Source: an uncultured Clostridia bacterium (GTDB taxonomy: Bacteria; Bacillota; Clostridia; Peptostreptococcales; Acidaminobacteraceae). Taken from it: DNA of 64,000 nt. The position numbers and the translations under genes were made by a program. Below the pieces are notes generated by a model. That model was not told where the DNA came from. It saw nothing but the letters and a program-made list of their open reading frames with translations, and did not search any database. The stretch lies in assembly GCA_927417275.1 (NCBI GenBank), contig CAKMJV010000010.1, forward strand, positions 1-64,000, in the 5' to 3' direction. Of the stretch, positions 33,933-43,732 are shown piece by piece. The first letter of the stretch is position 1. Each line of letters starts with the position of its first letter.

Positions 33933-35803
33933 ATCGGATTAATCTGCACTTCAAAGGTATTATGATTTACAACGATTATATGGTCGCCCCTTTTAATGGA
34001 CTCAACACCTTCTGGTGTATCAATGCAGATCAAACCTTGTTCTTTACAGACGCGCTTCGTAAGTTCTAAGATCAAGGCTTGCTCAAATCCACCACCTAAA
34101 TAATAGACTTTGCCATTATGATGATGCTTAACTGTCGCTGCCGCATAAGCTGTGTAGTACGTATCCTTATAATGGTAAAGTGCTTTTGCATTTTTGGGAG
34201 TGATTAAATCGCGCCATATAGAGACTTTTTCTGGCACTTCAAGCAACTCAACCTGTATACCATGCCCAAGCGATTCGTAGTTGGTTATTTCTATGCCACA
34301 AAAATCATGGGTTTTATTTATGCCCAAATTCAAATTATTGTCTTTATCTTTAATGCCACTTCTAAACCCAAAAATAACGGTTCCACCATTTGCTGCAAAA
34401 GCATCTAAGCGTTCTAAAAGCGATTCACTTACAACCTGCATAACCGGTAATACGATGATTTTGTAAGGCGAAAAATCTTTTTCTACGCTGAGTACATCTG
34501 TCATCACATTTAAACGGTGAAAGCCTTCATAGAGCCTTACAAACTCATCTGTAAAATTAAAGGCATGGCTTTGTGGCTGCGCAGCCCAAGACCATCTATT
34601 GTCATAATCATACAAGATGGCAACCTCTGCTTTAATCGGTTCATAAAAGACAGATTCATTTTCTTTTACTTCCCTAAAAAATGAAGCGACTTCTCTAAAT
34701 TTATCATTTTCTTGATTATCTGCATCTAAAATGCCTTGGCAAAACTGTTCCGCACCGCGGGTCATGCCTCGCCATCTAAAAAACAATAAAGCCTCACACC
34801 CCCTAGCCATAGCTTGCATCGCCCACAGTTTTCCCTGATTGGGTCGAGGTAAATAACCGATGACTGTATGTCCTTGTGCACCCATTAACTCTTCAACGAT
34901 CCAAAAGTTTTTTTGCTTCAATCCACGAATATAATCGAGTGTCATAGCAATATGCGCTGGGCTTAGTGGTGCTTCAAGACCACCCCAGACAGGATAATTA
35001 TCATATGATACCACATCCAGTTTTTCCGCAAGTATATTTTGATCATAAGCGCGATCGAAAAAACCACCAAATAAATTATGCGTTACACTTTGGTGTGCTT
35101 GCTTAAACTGTTCAACAATTTCAACCTGAAGTGCAGCATAAGTGTTAATACTTTCGGATCTAAAACGTGCCCAATCTAATAACAAAGTCGGATTATGGCA
35201 AGTTATGGTTGCTGTCGGCATGGGAATCTCACTAAAATCATTATAGGTTTGTCCCCAGAAAATCGTTCCGTATGCTTCATTAAGATTCTCAATCACGTGG
35301 TATTTGTGCATCAAAAATGCTTGAAATGAACTTTCACAAGTGGGACAGAAGCATTGATCAGAGCCTTCATGGCCGAGTTCGTTATCGATCTGCCAAGCTA
35401 TGATGGCCGGTTCATTTTCATAATGCTTTAAAAGTGCCGTAACGATTTCTCTCGTCTTTTGACGATATACAGGCGCATTATAGCAATACTGTCGTCTACC
35501 ACCAAAAGCATGCCTTTTTCCGGTTATATCCATAGCCAATATGTCGGGGTGTTTTTTTGAAAGCCATGCTGGAAAAGTGGCTGTTGGCGTTCCAAATATT
35601 ACTTTAAGTCCATGCGTTTTTAATTTCTCTATGACCCCATCAAAGAAACTGAAATCGTACTTCCCTTCTTCTTTTTCCATCATGTGCCATGCAAACTCAC
35701 CGATTCTTACCGTGTTTGCACCGAGGCCAACGATTCTTTTTATGTCTTCATCCATCATGCGCATCGGCCAGTGTTCTGGATAGTAATCTACACCTAATAT
35801 CAT
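33926..35803 (-). CDS. Beta-galactosidase, glycoside hydrolase family 42
   Basis: A 625-residue enzyme without a signal peptide, so intracellular. It opens with GVDYYPEHWP, typical of GH42. The acid/base glutamate is in WQIDNELGHE at about residue 142, and the nucleophile glutamate is in WIVEELMGAQ near 304. CFCPTCESSF near 155 belongs to the four-cysteine zinc site. A C-terminal trimerisation domain and beta domain follow. It cleaves terminal beta-galactose, probably from imported galactosides. The gene lies downstream of mglBAC on the same strand but after a hairpin, so expression may be partly separate. Confidence 0.93.
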   Translation of the reverse strand: MILGVDYYPEHWPMRMMDEDIKRIVGLGANTVRIGEFAWHMMEKEEGKYDFSFFDGVIEKLKTHGLKVIFGTPTATFPAWLSKKHPDILAMDITGKRHAFGGRRQYCYNAPVYRQKTREIVTALLKHYENEPAIIAWQIDNELGHEGSDQCFCPTCESSFQAFLMHKYHVIENLNEAYGTIFWGQTYNDFSEIPMPTATITCHNPTLLLDWARFRSESINTYAALQVEIVEQFKQAHQSVTHNLFGGFFDRAYDQNILAEKLDVVSYDNYPVWGGLEAPLSPAHIAMTLDYIRGLKQKNFWIVEELMGAQGHTVIGYLPRPNQGKLWAMQAMARGCEALLFFRWRGMTRGAEQFCQGILDADNQENDKFREVASFFREVKENESVFYEPIKAEVAILYDYDNRWSWAAQPQSHAFNFTDEFVRLYEGFHRLNVMTDVLSVEKDFSPYKIIVLPVMQVVSESLLERLDAFAANGGTVIFGFRSGIKDKDNNLNLGINKTHDFCGIEITNYESLGHGIQVELLEVPEKVSIWRDLITPKNAKALYHYKDTYYTAYAAATVKHHHNGKVYYLGGGFEQALILELTKRVCKEQGLICIDTPEGVESIKRGDHIIVVNHNTFEVQINPIY

Positions 35804-35852
35804 AAGTACCTCTCATACTATTTAATGGTTTATAGGACCGTATGAGGACAAA

Positions 35853-35875
35853 AGCGCCCTTTTAAAAAGAGCGCT
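35853..35875 (-). terminator. Hairpin/terminator after mglC
   Basis: AGCGCTCTTTT pairs with AAAGGGCGCT (about 10 bp including a G-T pair) and is followed by TTTTGTCC on the minus strand. The T tract is short, so readthrough into the beta-galactosidase gene is possible. Confidence 0.6.
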
Positions 35876-35911
35876 GATTTTTGTCTCAATAATGTCCTAT
35901 GAGGAGGAGAA

Positions 35912-36970
35912 TTATTTTCTTTTAATGTATTTACGATTATCAATTGCAACGGCCGTTACGATAATAAGACCTTTAATAATAAACTGTAAATACGGATTTA
36001 CACCCACAAAAGATAAGCCATATGCGATAACTTGGAAGATCAACACACCTGTTACGATACCTGCGATACTACCGATACCACCTGAGAAGGACAATCCACC
36101 CACGATACAGGCGGCAATGGCATCTAGTTCATAACTGTTACCTGTATTATTAGTCGCAGAACCGATACGAGCAGCTTCAAGCGCGCCACCCAATCCATAG
36201 AGTAAACCTGCCAGAACATAGACCATAATGATCATTTTTGCCACATTTACCCCTGAAACAGCAGCGGCTTCTGAATTTCCACCTACTGCAAATAGGTTCT
36301 TTCCAAATCGCGTTTTATTCCATAGAAACCACATAAAGACAACCGCGGCTATGGCATATAGCACCAGATAAGGTATAATGACATCGCCTATTTTAAAGTA
36401 ACCTTGTGCAACCTGTGCAAATCTTGGATCTAAACCACCAATTGGTTGCGCACCATATGGGGGTCTATCGTAGTATATGGATGTTACACCATAGACCACA
36501 ACCATCATACCTAATGTTGCTATAAATGGATCTACTTTAAATTTTGCGACGATCACACCGTTAATCAAACTGAAAAATCCAGTAACCAACATAACGATTA
36601 CAATTGGTAAAATAACAGGTAACAATGGTAAATCTGGATACATTCTATAAGCATAGCCATCCGCTTGTAACAAGGATGCTGAAATGACCGCAGCAAGACC
36701 TACTTGTCGACCCAAGGATAAATCTGTCCCTTTTGCAACGATGATGGTACCAACACCAAGCGCGAAAATAGTTCGCGTCGATGCTTGTGTTAAGATGTTT
36801 GTAAAATTTGTCAAAGACACAAATCTTGGTTCAATCGCAATGATAACGAGCATAAGTGCAAATAATACGATAATAATGGCATTATTCATTACGAAATCTA
36901 GAACATCTTTTTTGTTTATGTTTTTCATATTGACACGTTTTCTACCGTGCTTATCAACTCTTTCAGACAT
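35912..36970 (-). CDS. mglC: Galactose/methyl galactoside ABC transporter permease MglC
   Basis: A 352-residue membrane protein with about ten helices. It has the BPD_transp_2 family features ILTQASTRTIFALGVGTIIV near residue 55, GTDLSLGRQVGL, and GGNSEAAAVSGVNV near 240. MglC forms the membrane pore for galactose or methyl-galactoside uptake with MglA and MglB. The start is backed by GGGGAG 7 nt upstream. It follows mglA by 14 nt. Sugar identity is inferred from sequence resemblance and from the beta-galactosidase neighbour. Ribose and other monosaccharide systems are the alternatives. Confidence 0.9.
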   Translation of the reverse strand: MSERVDKHGRKRVNMKNINKKDVLDFVMNNAIIIVLFALMLVIIAIEPRFVSLTNFTNILTQASTRTIFALGVGTIIVAKGTDLSLGRQVGLAAVISASLLQADGYAYRMYPDLPLLPVILPIVIVMLVTGFFSLINGVIVAKFKVDPFIATLGMMVVVYGVTSIYYDRPPYGAQPIGGLDPRFAQVAQGYFKIGDVIIPYLVLYAIAAVVFMWFLWNKTRFGKNLFAVGGNSEAAAVSGVNVAKMIIMVYVLAGLLYGLGGALEAARIGSATNNTGNSYELDAIAACIVGGLSFSGGIGSIAGIVTGVLIFQVIAYGLSFVGVNPYLQFIIKGLIIVTAVAIDNRKYIKRK

Positions 36971-36984
36971 ATTCTATCTCCCCT

Positions 36985-38502
36985 TTATAAATACTTTGAA
37001 GACAATCTTAAAATCTCTTCTTGTGTGGTCTCTTTCGTATTAACAATACCTGCAACACGTCCATTACTCATCACTAAAATTCTATCTGTAATACCCAGTA
37101 ATTCAGGCATTTCAGAAGAAACCATAATAATGCCTTTACCTTTTGCCGCTAAATCAATCATCAATTGATAGATATCATATTTCGCGCCTACATCAATTCC
37201 CCGCGTCGGTTCATCTAATAACAAAACTTCGGGCTCTGTAAGTAGCCATCTGCCTATAATCACTTTCTGTTGATTACCACCGGACAAAGACATAATGCGT
37301 GTCTTATTCGTCGGTGTTTTAACACGCATGCTGTTTACAACCCAGTTCGTGTCACTGATTATTTTATCTTCTTTTAAGATGCCCATAGACCCTACATATC
37401 GATCGATGTTTGCAATAATCGAATTAAAATAAATATCTTGATTTGGAAAAATACCTGTTGAGCGTCTTTCTTCAGTAACAAGTGCCAATCCATTTTTAAT
37501 CGCTTCTTGTGGGTTTTTAAAATGCATTTGCTTGCCATTTAAAGTCACTGTTCCAGTTGCTTTTCTTTCTGCGAAGATGGCCTCAACCACATCGGTTCGT
37601 TTTGCACCAACCAGTCCAGCGATACCCAGTATCTCGCCTTTTCTTAGTTCAAATGAAACATCATTAATTGAAGGTTGATATACCGCCGTCAAGTTTTCTA
37701 TTTTCATAATAACATCAGAGGGGATATTGGTCTTCTCGGGAAAACGATGTGTTAAATCACGACCAACCATTAGTTTAATAATATCGTCTGTAGATATTTC
37801 ACTCACTGCATGTGTTGCGATCCATTTACCATCACGCATTATGGTAACATCGTCACAAATTTTCTCGATTTCTTCCATTTTGTGAGAAATATAGATTACA
37901 GAAACACCCTTAGCCTTGATTGCTCTAATAATATTAAACAAATGTCCTACTTCTTTTTCAGTTAACGATGACGTCGGTTCGTCCATTACGATTAGCTTAG
38001 AATTGTAAGAGACCGCTTTTGCAATTTCTACCATTTGACTTTCTGATACCTGTAGTTCACTTACCTTTTGTCTTGGATTAAGTCGTATATCTAAATCCTT
38101 AAAAATAGCAAGTGTATCGGTATACATTTTATCTTCATCCACAAAAATGCCTTTTAAAGGAAAACGCCCTAACCAAATATTATCCATGATACGCGTACTA
38201 CGTACTTGATTTAGTTCTTGATGCACCATAGAAACACCATGATCCAGTGCGTGTTTTGATGATGTGAAATTTGCTTCACTCCCATCAAACTTAATATGGC
38301 CGGCATCCATATGATAAATACCAAATAGACACTTCATTAAGGTCGATTTTCCAGCACCATTCTCTCCCATAAGTGCATGAACGCTGCCTTTCTTCACCTT
38401 CAAAGTGACGCCATCTAATGCTTTTACCCCAGGGAACTCTTTTGAAATATCCGTCATTTCAAGCAAATAAGGGCTAAGGTTCTTCATTGAATCATCTTGC
38501 AT
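36985..38502 (-). CDS. mglA: Galactose/methyl galactoside ABC transporter ATPase MglA
   Basis: A 505-residue protein with two fused ABC domains. Domain 1 has Walker [12 protein letters not shown] near residue 45, signature-like [15 protein letters not shown] and Walker [12 protein letters not shown]. Domain 2 has a degenerate Walker A (GLVGAKRTD) near 290, signature LSGGNQQKV and Walker [13 protein letters not shown]. One intact and one degenerate site is normal for the monosaccharide transporters MglA/RbsA. AGGAGG stands 8 nt before the ATG. It lies between mglB and mglC, with a terminator-like hairpin upstream. Confidence 0.92.
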   Translation of the reverse strand: MQDDSMKNLSPYLLEMTDISKEFPGVKALDGVTLKVKKGSVHALMGENGAGKSTLMKCLFGIYHMDAGHIKFDGSEANFTSSKHALDHGVSMVHQELNQVRSTRIMDNIWLGRFPLKGIFVDEDKMYTDTLAIFKDLDIRLNPRQKVSELQVSESQMVEIAKAVSYNSKLIVMDEPTSSLTEKEVGHLFNIIRAIKAKGVSVIYISHKMEEIEKICDDVTIMRDGKWIATHAVSEISTDDIIKLMVGRDLTHRFPEKTNIPSDVIMKIENLTAVYQPSINDVSFELRKGEILGIAGLVGAKRTDVVEAIFAERKATGTVTLNGKQMHFKNPQEAIKNGLALVTEERRSTGIFPNQDIYFNSIIANIDRYVGSMGILKEDKIISDTNWVVNSMRVKTPTNKTRIMSLSGGNQQKVIIGRWLLTEPEVLLLDEPTRGIDVGAKYDIYQLMIDLAAKGKGIIMVSSEMPELLGITDRILVMSNGRVAGIVNTKETTQEEILRLSSKYL

Positions 38503-38591
38503 GGATTACGCCTCCTTTCAAAACTATATATTGAATACCCATTTAATCAATGTGTAAATTTTTCTTACTTATAATTTATAGAAATTTTCTC

Positions 38592-38621
38592 AAAAAATTC
38601 GAGATGCATGTCTGCATCTCG
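38592..38621 (-). terminator. Hairpin between mglB and mglA (probable partial terminator)
   Basis: CGAGATGCA and TGCATCTCG form a 9-bp perfect stem with a 4-nt loop, followed on the minus strand by six T. It lies 22 nt after the mglB stop. It probably lowers mglA and mglC relative to mglB. Confidence 0.7.
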
Positions 38622-38642
38622 AACAGTTTTATTCCTTATGAC

Positions 38643-39668
38643 CTATTTGTAAGCTTCTTCAGCAAACGTAATATTGTCAATTGTAACCGCTACGTAAGGT
38701 ACACGAACCGCTTTACCAGCATCTAAAGTCCATGAAGTTCCATCTAAAGGATCTTTTCCGTTTGCTACGTTAAGTGCTAAATCAAATGTTGCGCCACCTT
38801 GGTTTTTAGCATCGTTAAGAACCGTACCAGCCATTTTACCTTCTTTGATTTGCTCAAGTGCATCTGGAATCGCGTCTACACCAACAACTGGCATGTATTT
38901 GCCGTCATTAAAGTATCCTGCTGCATTTAATGATTGGATTGCACCTAATGCCATACCATCATTGTTACAGATTACCATTTCGATTGCATCGCCATGCTTA
39001 GCAATCCAAGCATCCATCAACTCTTTACCTTTAACTGAATCCCACATTCCTGTTTGAAGTTCTAATTCTTCTACTGCGATGCCTGCTGCTACAACCGTTT
39101 CTACAGCATATTTAGTTCTTGCTTCAGCATCTGGATGTCCTGGCTCGCCTTTTAAAAGTACATAAGACATAACGCCATCGCCATTTCTATCCCAGTCTGG
39201 ATTCGCTTTCCAGCCGTTTGCAATAAGTTCACCTTGGATAACGCCTGCTTCAGCAGAAGCAGTACCAACGTACCAAGCTTTATCATAACTTGCTAAAACA
39301 GATGTTTCTGGCTCTTTGTTAAAGAATACAACTGGCAAATCAGCTTTCTTAGCTTTTTCGATGATCGCACTTGCAGCTTGTGGATCAACTAAGTTAATCG
39401 CCAACGCTTTAGCGCCTTTTGAAATCATCGTATCCACTTGATCATTTTGAGTTGCTTGTGAATTTTGTGAATCGTTCATTTCTAATACAGCTTTATCAAC
39501 AGCCGCTGTTTCGATTGCTCTTCTTACGAATGACATAAAGTTGTCATCGTATTTATAAATTGTAACGCCGATTGTTGGATTGCCATCTGATTCTTTAGAA
39601 TCGGATGAACATGCCGCTAATGAAAATACCATTACCAAAATTAATAACATTGCCATAAACTTTTTCAT
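38643..39668 (-). CDS. mglB: Galactose-type sugar-binding lipoprotein MglB
   Basis: A 341-residue periplasmic-binding-protein-like lipoprotein. The signal peptide ends SLAAC with the lipid Cys at about residue 20. The mature part has TIGVTIYKYDDNFMSFVRRAIE, and VVFFNKEPETSVL is close to the galactose-binding MglB pattern. MICNNDGMALGAIQSL and VVGVDAIPDALEQI complete the type-1 fold. It captures the sugar for MglAC. Its promoter carries the LacI-family operator in the spacer. Galactose or glucose is the most likely ligand by resemblance. Confidence 0.9.
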   Translation of the reverse strand: MKKFMAMLLILVMVFSLAACSSDSKESDGNPTIGVTIYKYDDNFMSFVRRAIETAAVDKAVLEMNDSQNSQATQNDQVDTMISKGAKALAINLVDPQAASAIIEKAKKADLPVVFFNKEPETSVLASYDKAWYVGTASAEAGVIQGELIANGWKANPDWDRNGDGVMSYVLLKGEPGHPDAEARTKYAVETVVAAGIAVEELELQTGMWDSVKGKELMDAWIAKHGDAIEMVICNNDGMALGAIQSLNAAGYFNDGKYMPVVGVDAIPDALEQIKEGKMAGTVLNDAKNQGGATFDLALNVANGKDPLDGTSWTLDAGKAVRVPYVAVTIDNITFAEEAYK

Positions 39669-39707
39669 ACATTCATCTCCCCAAGTTAAATAGTTTAATA
39701 CATTTTA

Positions 39708-39736
39708 ATCTTAGTAAAATTTTACGATTCTGTCAA
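39708..39736 (-). promoter_or_regulatory. mglB promoter with LacI-family operator in the spacer
   Basis: -35 TTGACA at 39731-39736, 17-nt spacer, -10 TAAGAT at 39708-39713. The palindrome GTAAAATTTTAC at 39714-39725 fills the spacer up to the -10 box. A bound repressor would block the polymerase. Confidence 0.8.
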
Positions 39737-39747
39737 GAAATATTTAC

Positions 39748-40809
<1,062 letters not shown>

Positions 40810-40811
40810 TT

Positions 40812-40860
40812 AGTAAAGTTTTACTCGATTTATCATAACGCGAATGATCACATAAATCAA
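40812..40860 (-). promoter_or_regulatory. Promoter and operator of the LacI-family gene
   Basis: -35 TTGATT at 40855-40860, 17-nt spacer, -10 TATGAT at 40832-40837. The palindrome AGTAAA-GT-TTTACT at 40812-40825 lies at the expected start point and matches the mglB operator except at one central base. Confidence 0.75.
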
Positions 40861-41039
40861 GTTTCACTACTATTTTAATCGTTATCTATGAAAATGTCAC
40901 ATAAAATGAGAAAATAATAAAAAAGACTGAAACCAAATCCTAATAAAAGTTTACACATTTTTAACATTAAAGTCACTTCACTAATTTAACCACTTTTTTA
41001 TAGATTTCATCAATTTTTATAACTTGTATGTATACAAAA
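40861..41039. other. A+T-rich non-coding stretch between the LacI-family and sensor-cassette genes
   Basis: With the flanking promoter and terminator this belongs to a 323-nt gene-free gap. I see no gene. ATAAAAGTTTAC at 40943-40954 resembles the LacI-family operator (10 of 12 positions). TTGTAT-GT-ATACAA at 41024-41037 is an inverted repeat of GntR-operator style. Neither has a clear downstream gene. Confidence 0.5.
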
Positions 41040-41081
41040 CAAAACACGGACAAATTTAAGATTAAATTTGTCCGTGTTTTG
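41040..41081 (-). terminator. Terminator after the sensor cassette
   Basis: A near-perfect palindrome of 40 bp: AAAACACGGACAAATTTAA and its complement around GA. On the minus strand it ends in TTTTGTTTTG. It touches the stop of the lipoprotein gene at 41082. Confidence 0.88.
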
Positions 41082-42161
41082 TTAATCTGATTCTGATTCC
41101 GATTCAATATTTCTATAAATATCCTCTTTGCGATGAAAACCACTCTTTATGATTACCGACTCCATATTGTTTATATCCACAACATAGGCATCGAGTTTCA
41201 AATAAGGCACATCAAAATAGTCATTATAGATTTTATCGTTTGTTATCAATTTCTCATTTTTCGCCATATTAACTGCCACTTTTGCGGTGGTAGATGCCAA
41301 ATCATAGATGGGTTTATAGGCTGTTGCAAGTTGTGTCTTTTCCACAATGCGTTGACAGGCAGATAGTTCTGCGTCTTGACTGACTACTAAAACCTCCCCT
41401 GCCAAACGCCATTTAGATAAGACTTCTATAGCCCCAGTTGCCAAAACATCATTTGCTGCGATTATGCCATCAATACGCGTCCCGTTCATTAAATGCTGTT
41501 CTACCAAGTCTTTTGCGTACTGTTCTCGCCATTCATTTGCCCATGTTTCATCGATAACCCTTACGATCCCTGTATCTATATGTGGTTGTATGGAAGCGTA
41601 AAAACCCTTGTTAAGTAGTTTCGAATTGTTATCTTTAGGATCTCCATTTATAATAAGCAAATTATATGTGGTTTTATCTTCTGGATTTTCAAAATCGATG
41701 TTCGATACAAAAGTGTCCATTAATCGTTGTGCGATGCCTTTGCCTATGGCTTCATTGTCAAAAGAAACATAAAGATCAATATCTGGGTGCATGATCAATC
41801 GATCATATGCGATCACATGAATGCCATTTTTATGCGCTTCACTTATTACATCATAAAAAGCGCGTGCATCGTTAGGTACGATGATTAAAACATCTACCTT
41901 CTGCTCAATTAAGTGCCGAATTTGCTGGTTTTGCTTGTCTATATCTTCGTTAGCTATTTGAACGTCGATTTCCGCGCCCAATTCATTCACTGTCGCCACT
42001 AGGATTTCAAGTTCTCTTTGCCATCTTTCTACGACAATACTATCCACTGAAAGACCGATTAGGATACCTTCTTGCTGCTCTGTTTTAGCTGGCGTGCATC
42101 CTACGAGTATAACGCTAAGCAGACTAAAAATGATCCCTCCGATAATAATTCGTTTTATCAT
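41082..42161 (-). CDS. Sugar-binding lipoprotein (type-1 periplasmic fold), sensor cassette
   Basis: A 359-residue secreted protein. Residues 1-22 are a lipoprotein signal ending SVILVGC. The mature part has QNQQIRHLIEQKVDVLIIVPND and RIDGIIAANDVLATGAIEVLSKW, as in XylF/RbsB-type monosaccharide binders. There is no permease or ATPase gene in the cluster. It is the last of four genes, 14 nt after the AraC-type regulator. It may hand the sugar to the kinase input or to a distant transporter. A xylose-like ligand is a guess from the fold. Confidence 0.85.
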   Translation of the reverse strand: MIKRIIIGGIIFSLLSVILVGCTPAKTEQQEGILIGLSVDSIVVERWQRELEILVATVNELGAEIDVQIANEDIDKQNQQIRHLIEQKVDVLIIVPNDARAFYDVISEAHKNGIHVIAYDRLIMHPDIDLYVSFDNEAIGKGIAQRLMDTFVSNIDFENPEDKTTYNLLIINGDPKDNNSKLLNKGFYASIQPHIDTGIVRVIDETWANEWREQYAKDLVEQHLMNGTRIDGIIAANDVLATGAIEVLSKWRLAGEVLVVSQDAELSACQRIVEKTQLATAYKPIYDLASTTAKVAVNMAKNEKLITNDKIYNDYFDVPYLKLDAYVVDINNMESVIIKSGFHRKEDIYRNIESESESD

Positions 42162-42175
42162 ACATCCTCCGATTC

Positions 42176-43732
42176 TTAACTGGAGCGACTAACACGCTGA
42201 AAATCTTTCGGTGTAATCCCTTCAAACTTTTTAAAAGCTCTTATGAAGTAACTGGTATCATTATAACCCACTTGATAGCAGATATCTTTTATGCTCATTT
42301 CATTTTCTTTAAGGAGCATTTTACTCGCTTCAATTCGAAGTTCGGTTAAATACTCTTTGAATGTGGTTCCCGTATCTTCTTTAAAAATTTTTGAAAGATA
42401 TTGGGGGGTTACATTTAAAGCAAGCGCTAAATCTTCCAATGTAACTTCATCTTTGTAGTTTGCACGCAGGTAATCCAATGCGGTTACTGTTAATGCATTA
42501 AAATTTTCATTTTGCATTTTTGCATACATTGAAAACCATTCTGTGACGGTTTTTTCAAAGTAATGCAATTTGGCCATGGCTGAAGCACCTGCTAACATTG
42601 ATAAATAATGGGTCTTAACTTCATCTTGTTTGTTCTTACCGATACGATTGCCACAGCGATCAAAGAATAGAACCATTAATTCTGTTAATATGGCCACAGC
42701 GTATTCGTGTGTCGTTTTATGACTTAACATTTTTATATATTCCGTCTCAAAGCCTTTGAGTTGAGACTTAAAAGACTTATTGCGATGAATAAAGTCGTTA
42801 TATAATGCATCTCTGCTCGAATCAAATCGTTCAAATGAGGCTTCTATGTTTACGATGTCTTGCATGGAGCAGACAGCGTTGTTTGACATCCTCATGGTTA
42901 AAAGGGATTCAACATATGACTCCGATATTTGTTCGATACATTTGGATGTTCCAAGTCCAATTCTCACACGCAATTTAAATCGCTCCATAATTTGTGGCAC
43001 TAAATTGTTCCAAAAAGTACGATCCACTTCATTTTCAATATAGGCAAACACTCTATTGATAAAGGGATTACTCACTATTGCATCTGTATGATATTTTATA
43101 TGTGTTTTTAGAAAGTCCGCACAGTCATACAGCTTTTGGCTGTAGGTGTTTAATTCCCCTGACGCTTCTAGTTTGTCAAACTCTATGGTAACCATAACGC
43201 CTTTTGTAAAAGGCAACTCTAAGATCTCACGATAATGCGCCATATACTTGATCAAGTTACGATTGAGCAAGATGGAATTAAAAAAATTACTCTCCACCAA
43301 TTGCACGGATTGATAGTACTTTTCTATATTATCCAGTTCTTTGTTTCGCGCTTCTTCTTCTTCTTTGATTTTGGTTGAAATAGATTCTACCACTTCTATG
43401 AGTTTATTTTTCGTCAGTGGTTTTAGCAAATAATCTTCAACTCCAAACCGTACAGCTTCTTTAGCATATTCAAAATGATCATATGCACTTACGATTACGA
43501 TTTTAACAGTTGTATTCACTTTCCTAACGCGCTCAATAAACTCTAGTCCATTCATACCTGGCATCTTAATATCTGACATAATTAAATGGGGTCTAAAGTG
43601 TTCAACCTTTATTAAACCCTCTCTACTGTTTCTTGCCGTCTCTATCAACAGGTCTTCAAAGTGACTTGTTAATACCTGTGTAACCGATTCTAAGACAATT
43701 GCTTCATCATCAACTACGAGAACTCTGATCAT
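42176..43732 (-). CDS. YesN-type response regulator (REC + AraC helix-turn-helix)
   Basis: A 518-residue regulator. The receiver (1-120) has VDDE, phosphoacceptor Asp in LIMSDIKMPGMNG near 56, and LLKPL. A long middle region of about 280 residues without a clear match follows. The AraC DNA-binding pair is at about 415-515, with LALALNVTPQYLSKIFKEDTG (motif split: LTPQYLSK and GYNDTSYFIRAFKKFEG). The ATG at 43732 overlaps the kinase stop (TGATG). A GTG one codon earlier is possible. It is expected to switch on sugar genes when phosphorylated by the upstream kinase. Possible targets include mgl or an unlinked transporter. Confidence 0.88.
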   Translation of the reverse strand: MIRVLVVDDEAIVLESVTQVLTSHFEDLLIETARNSREGLIKVEHFRPHLIMSDIKMPGMNGLEFIERVRKVNTTVKIVIVSAYDHFEYAKEAVRFGVEDYLLKPLTKNKLIEVVESISTKIKEEEEARNKELDNIEKYYQSVQLVESNFFNSILLNRNLIKYMAHYREILELPFTKGVMVTIEFDKLEASGELNTYSQKLYDCADFLKTHIKYHTDAIVSNPFINRVFAYIENEVDRTFWNNLVPQIMERFKLRVRIGLGTSKCIEQISESYVESLLTMRMSNNAVCSMQDIVNIEASFERFDSSRDALYNDFIHRNKSFKSQLKGFETEYIKMLSHKTTHEYAVAILTELMVLFFDRCGNRIGKNKQDEVKTHYLSMLAGASAMAKLHYFEKTVTEWFSMYAKMQNENFNALTVTALDYLRANYKDEVTLEDLALALNVTPQYLSKIFKEDTGTTFKEYLTELRIEASKMLLKENEMSIKDICYQVGYNDTSYFIRAFKKFEGITPKDFQRVSRSS

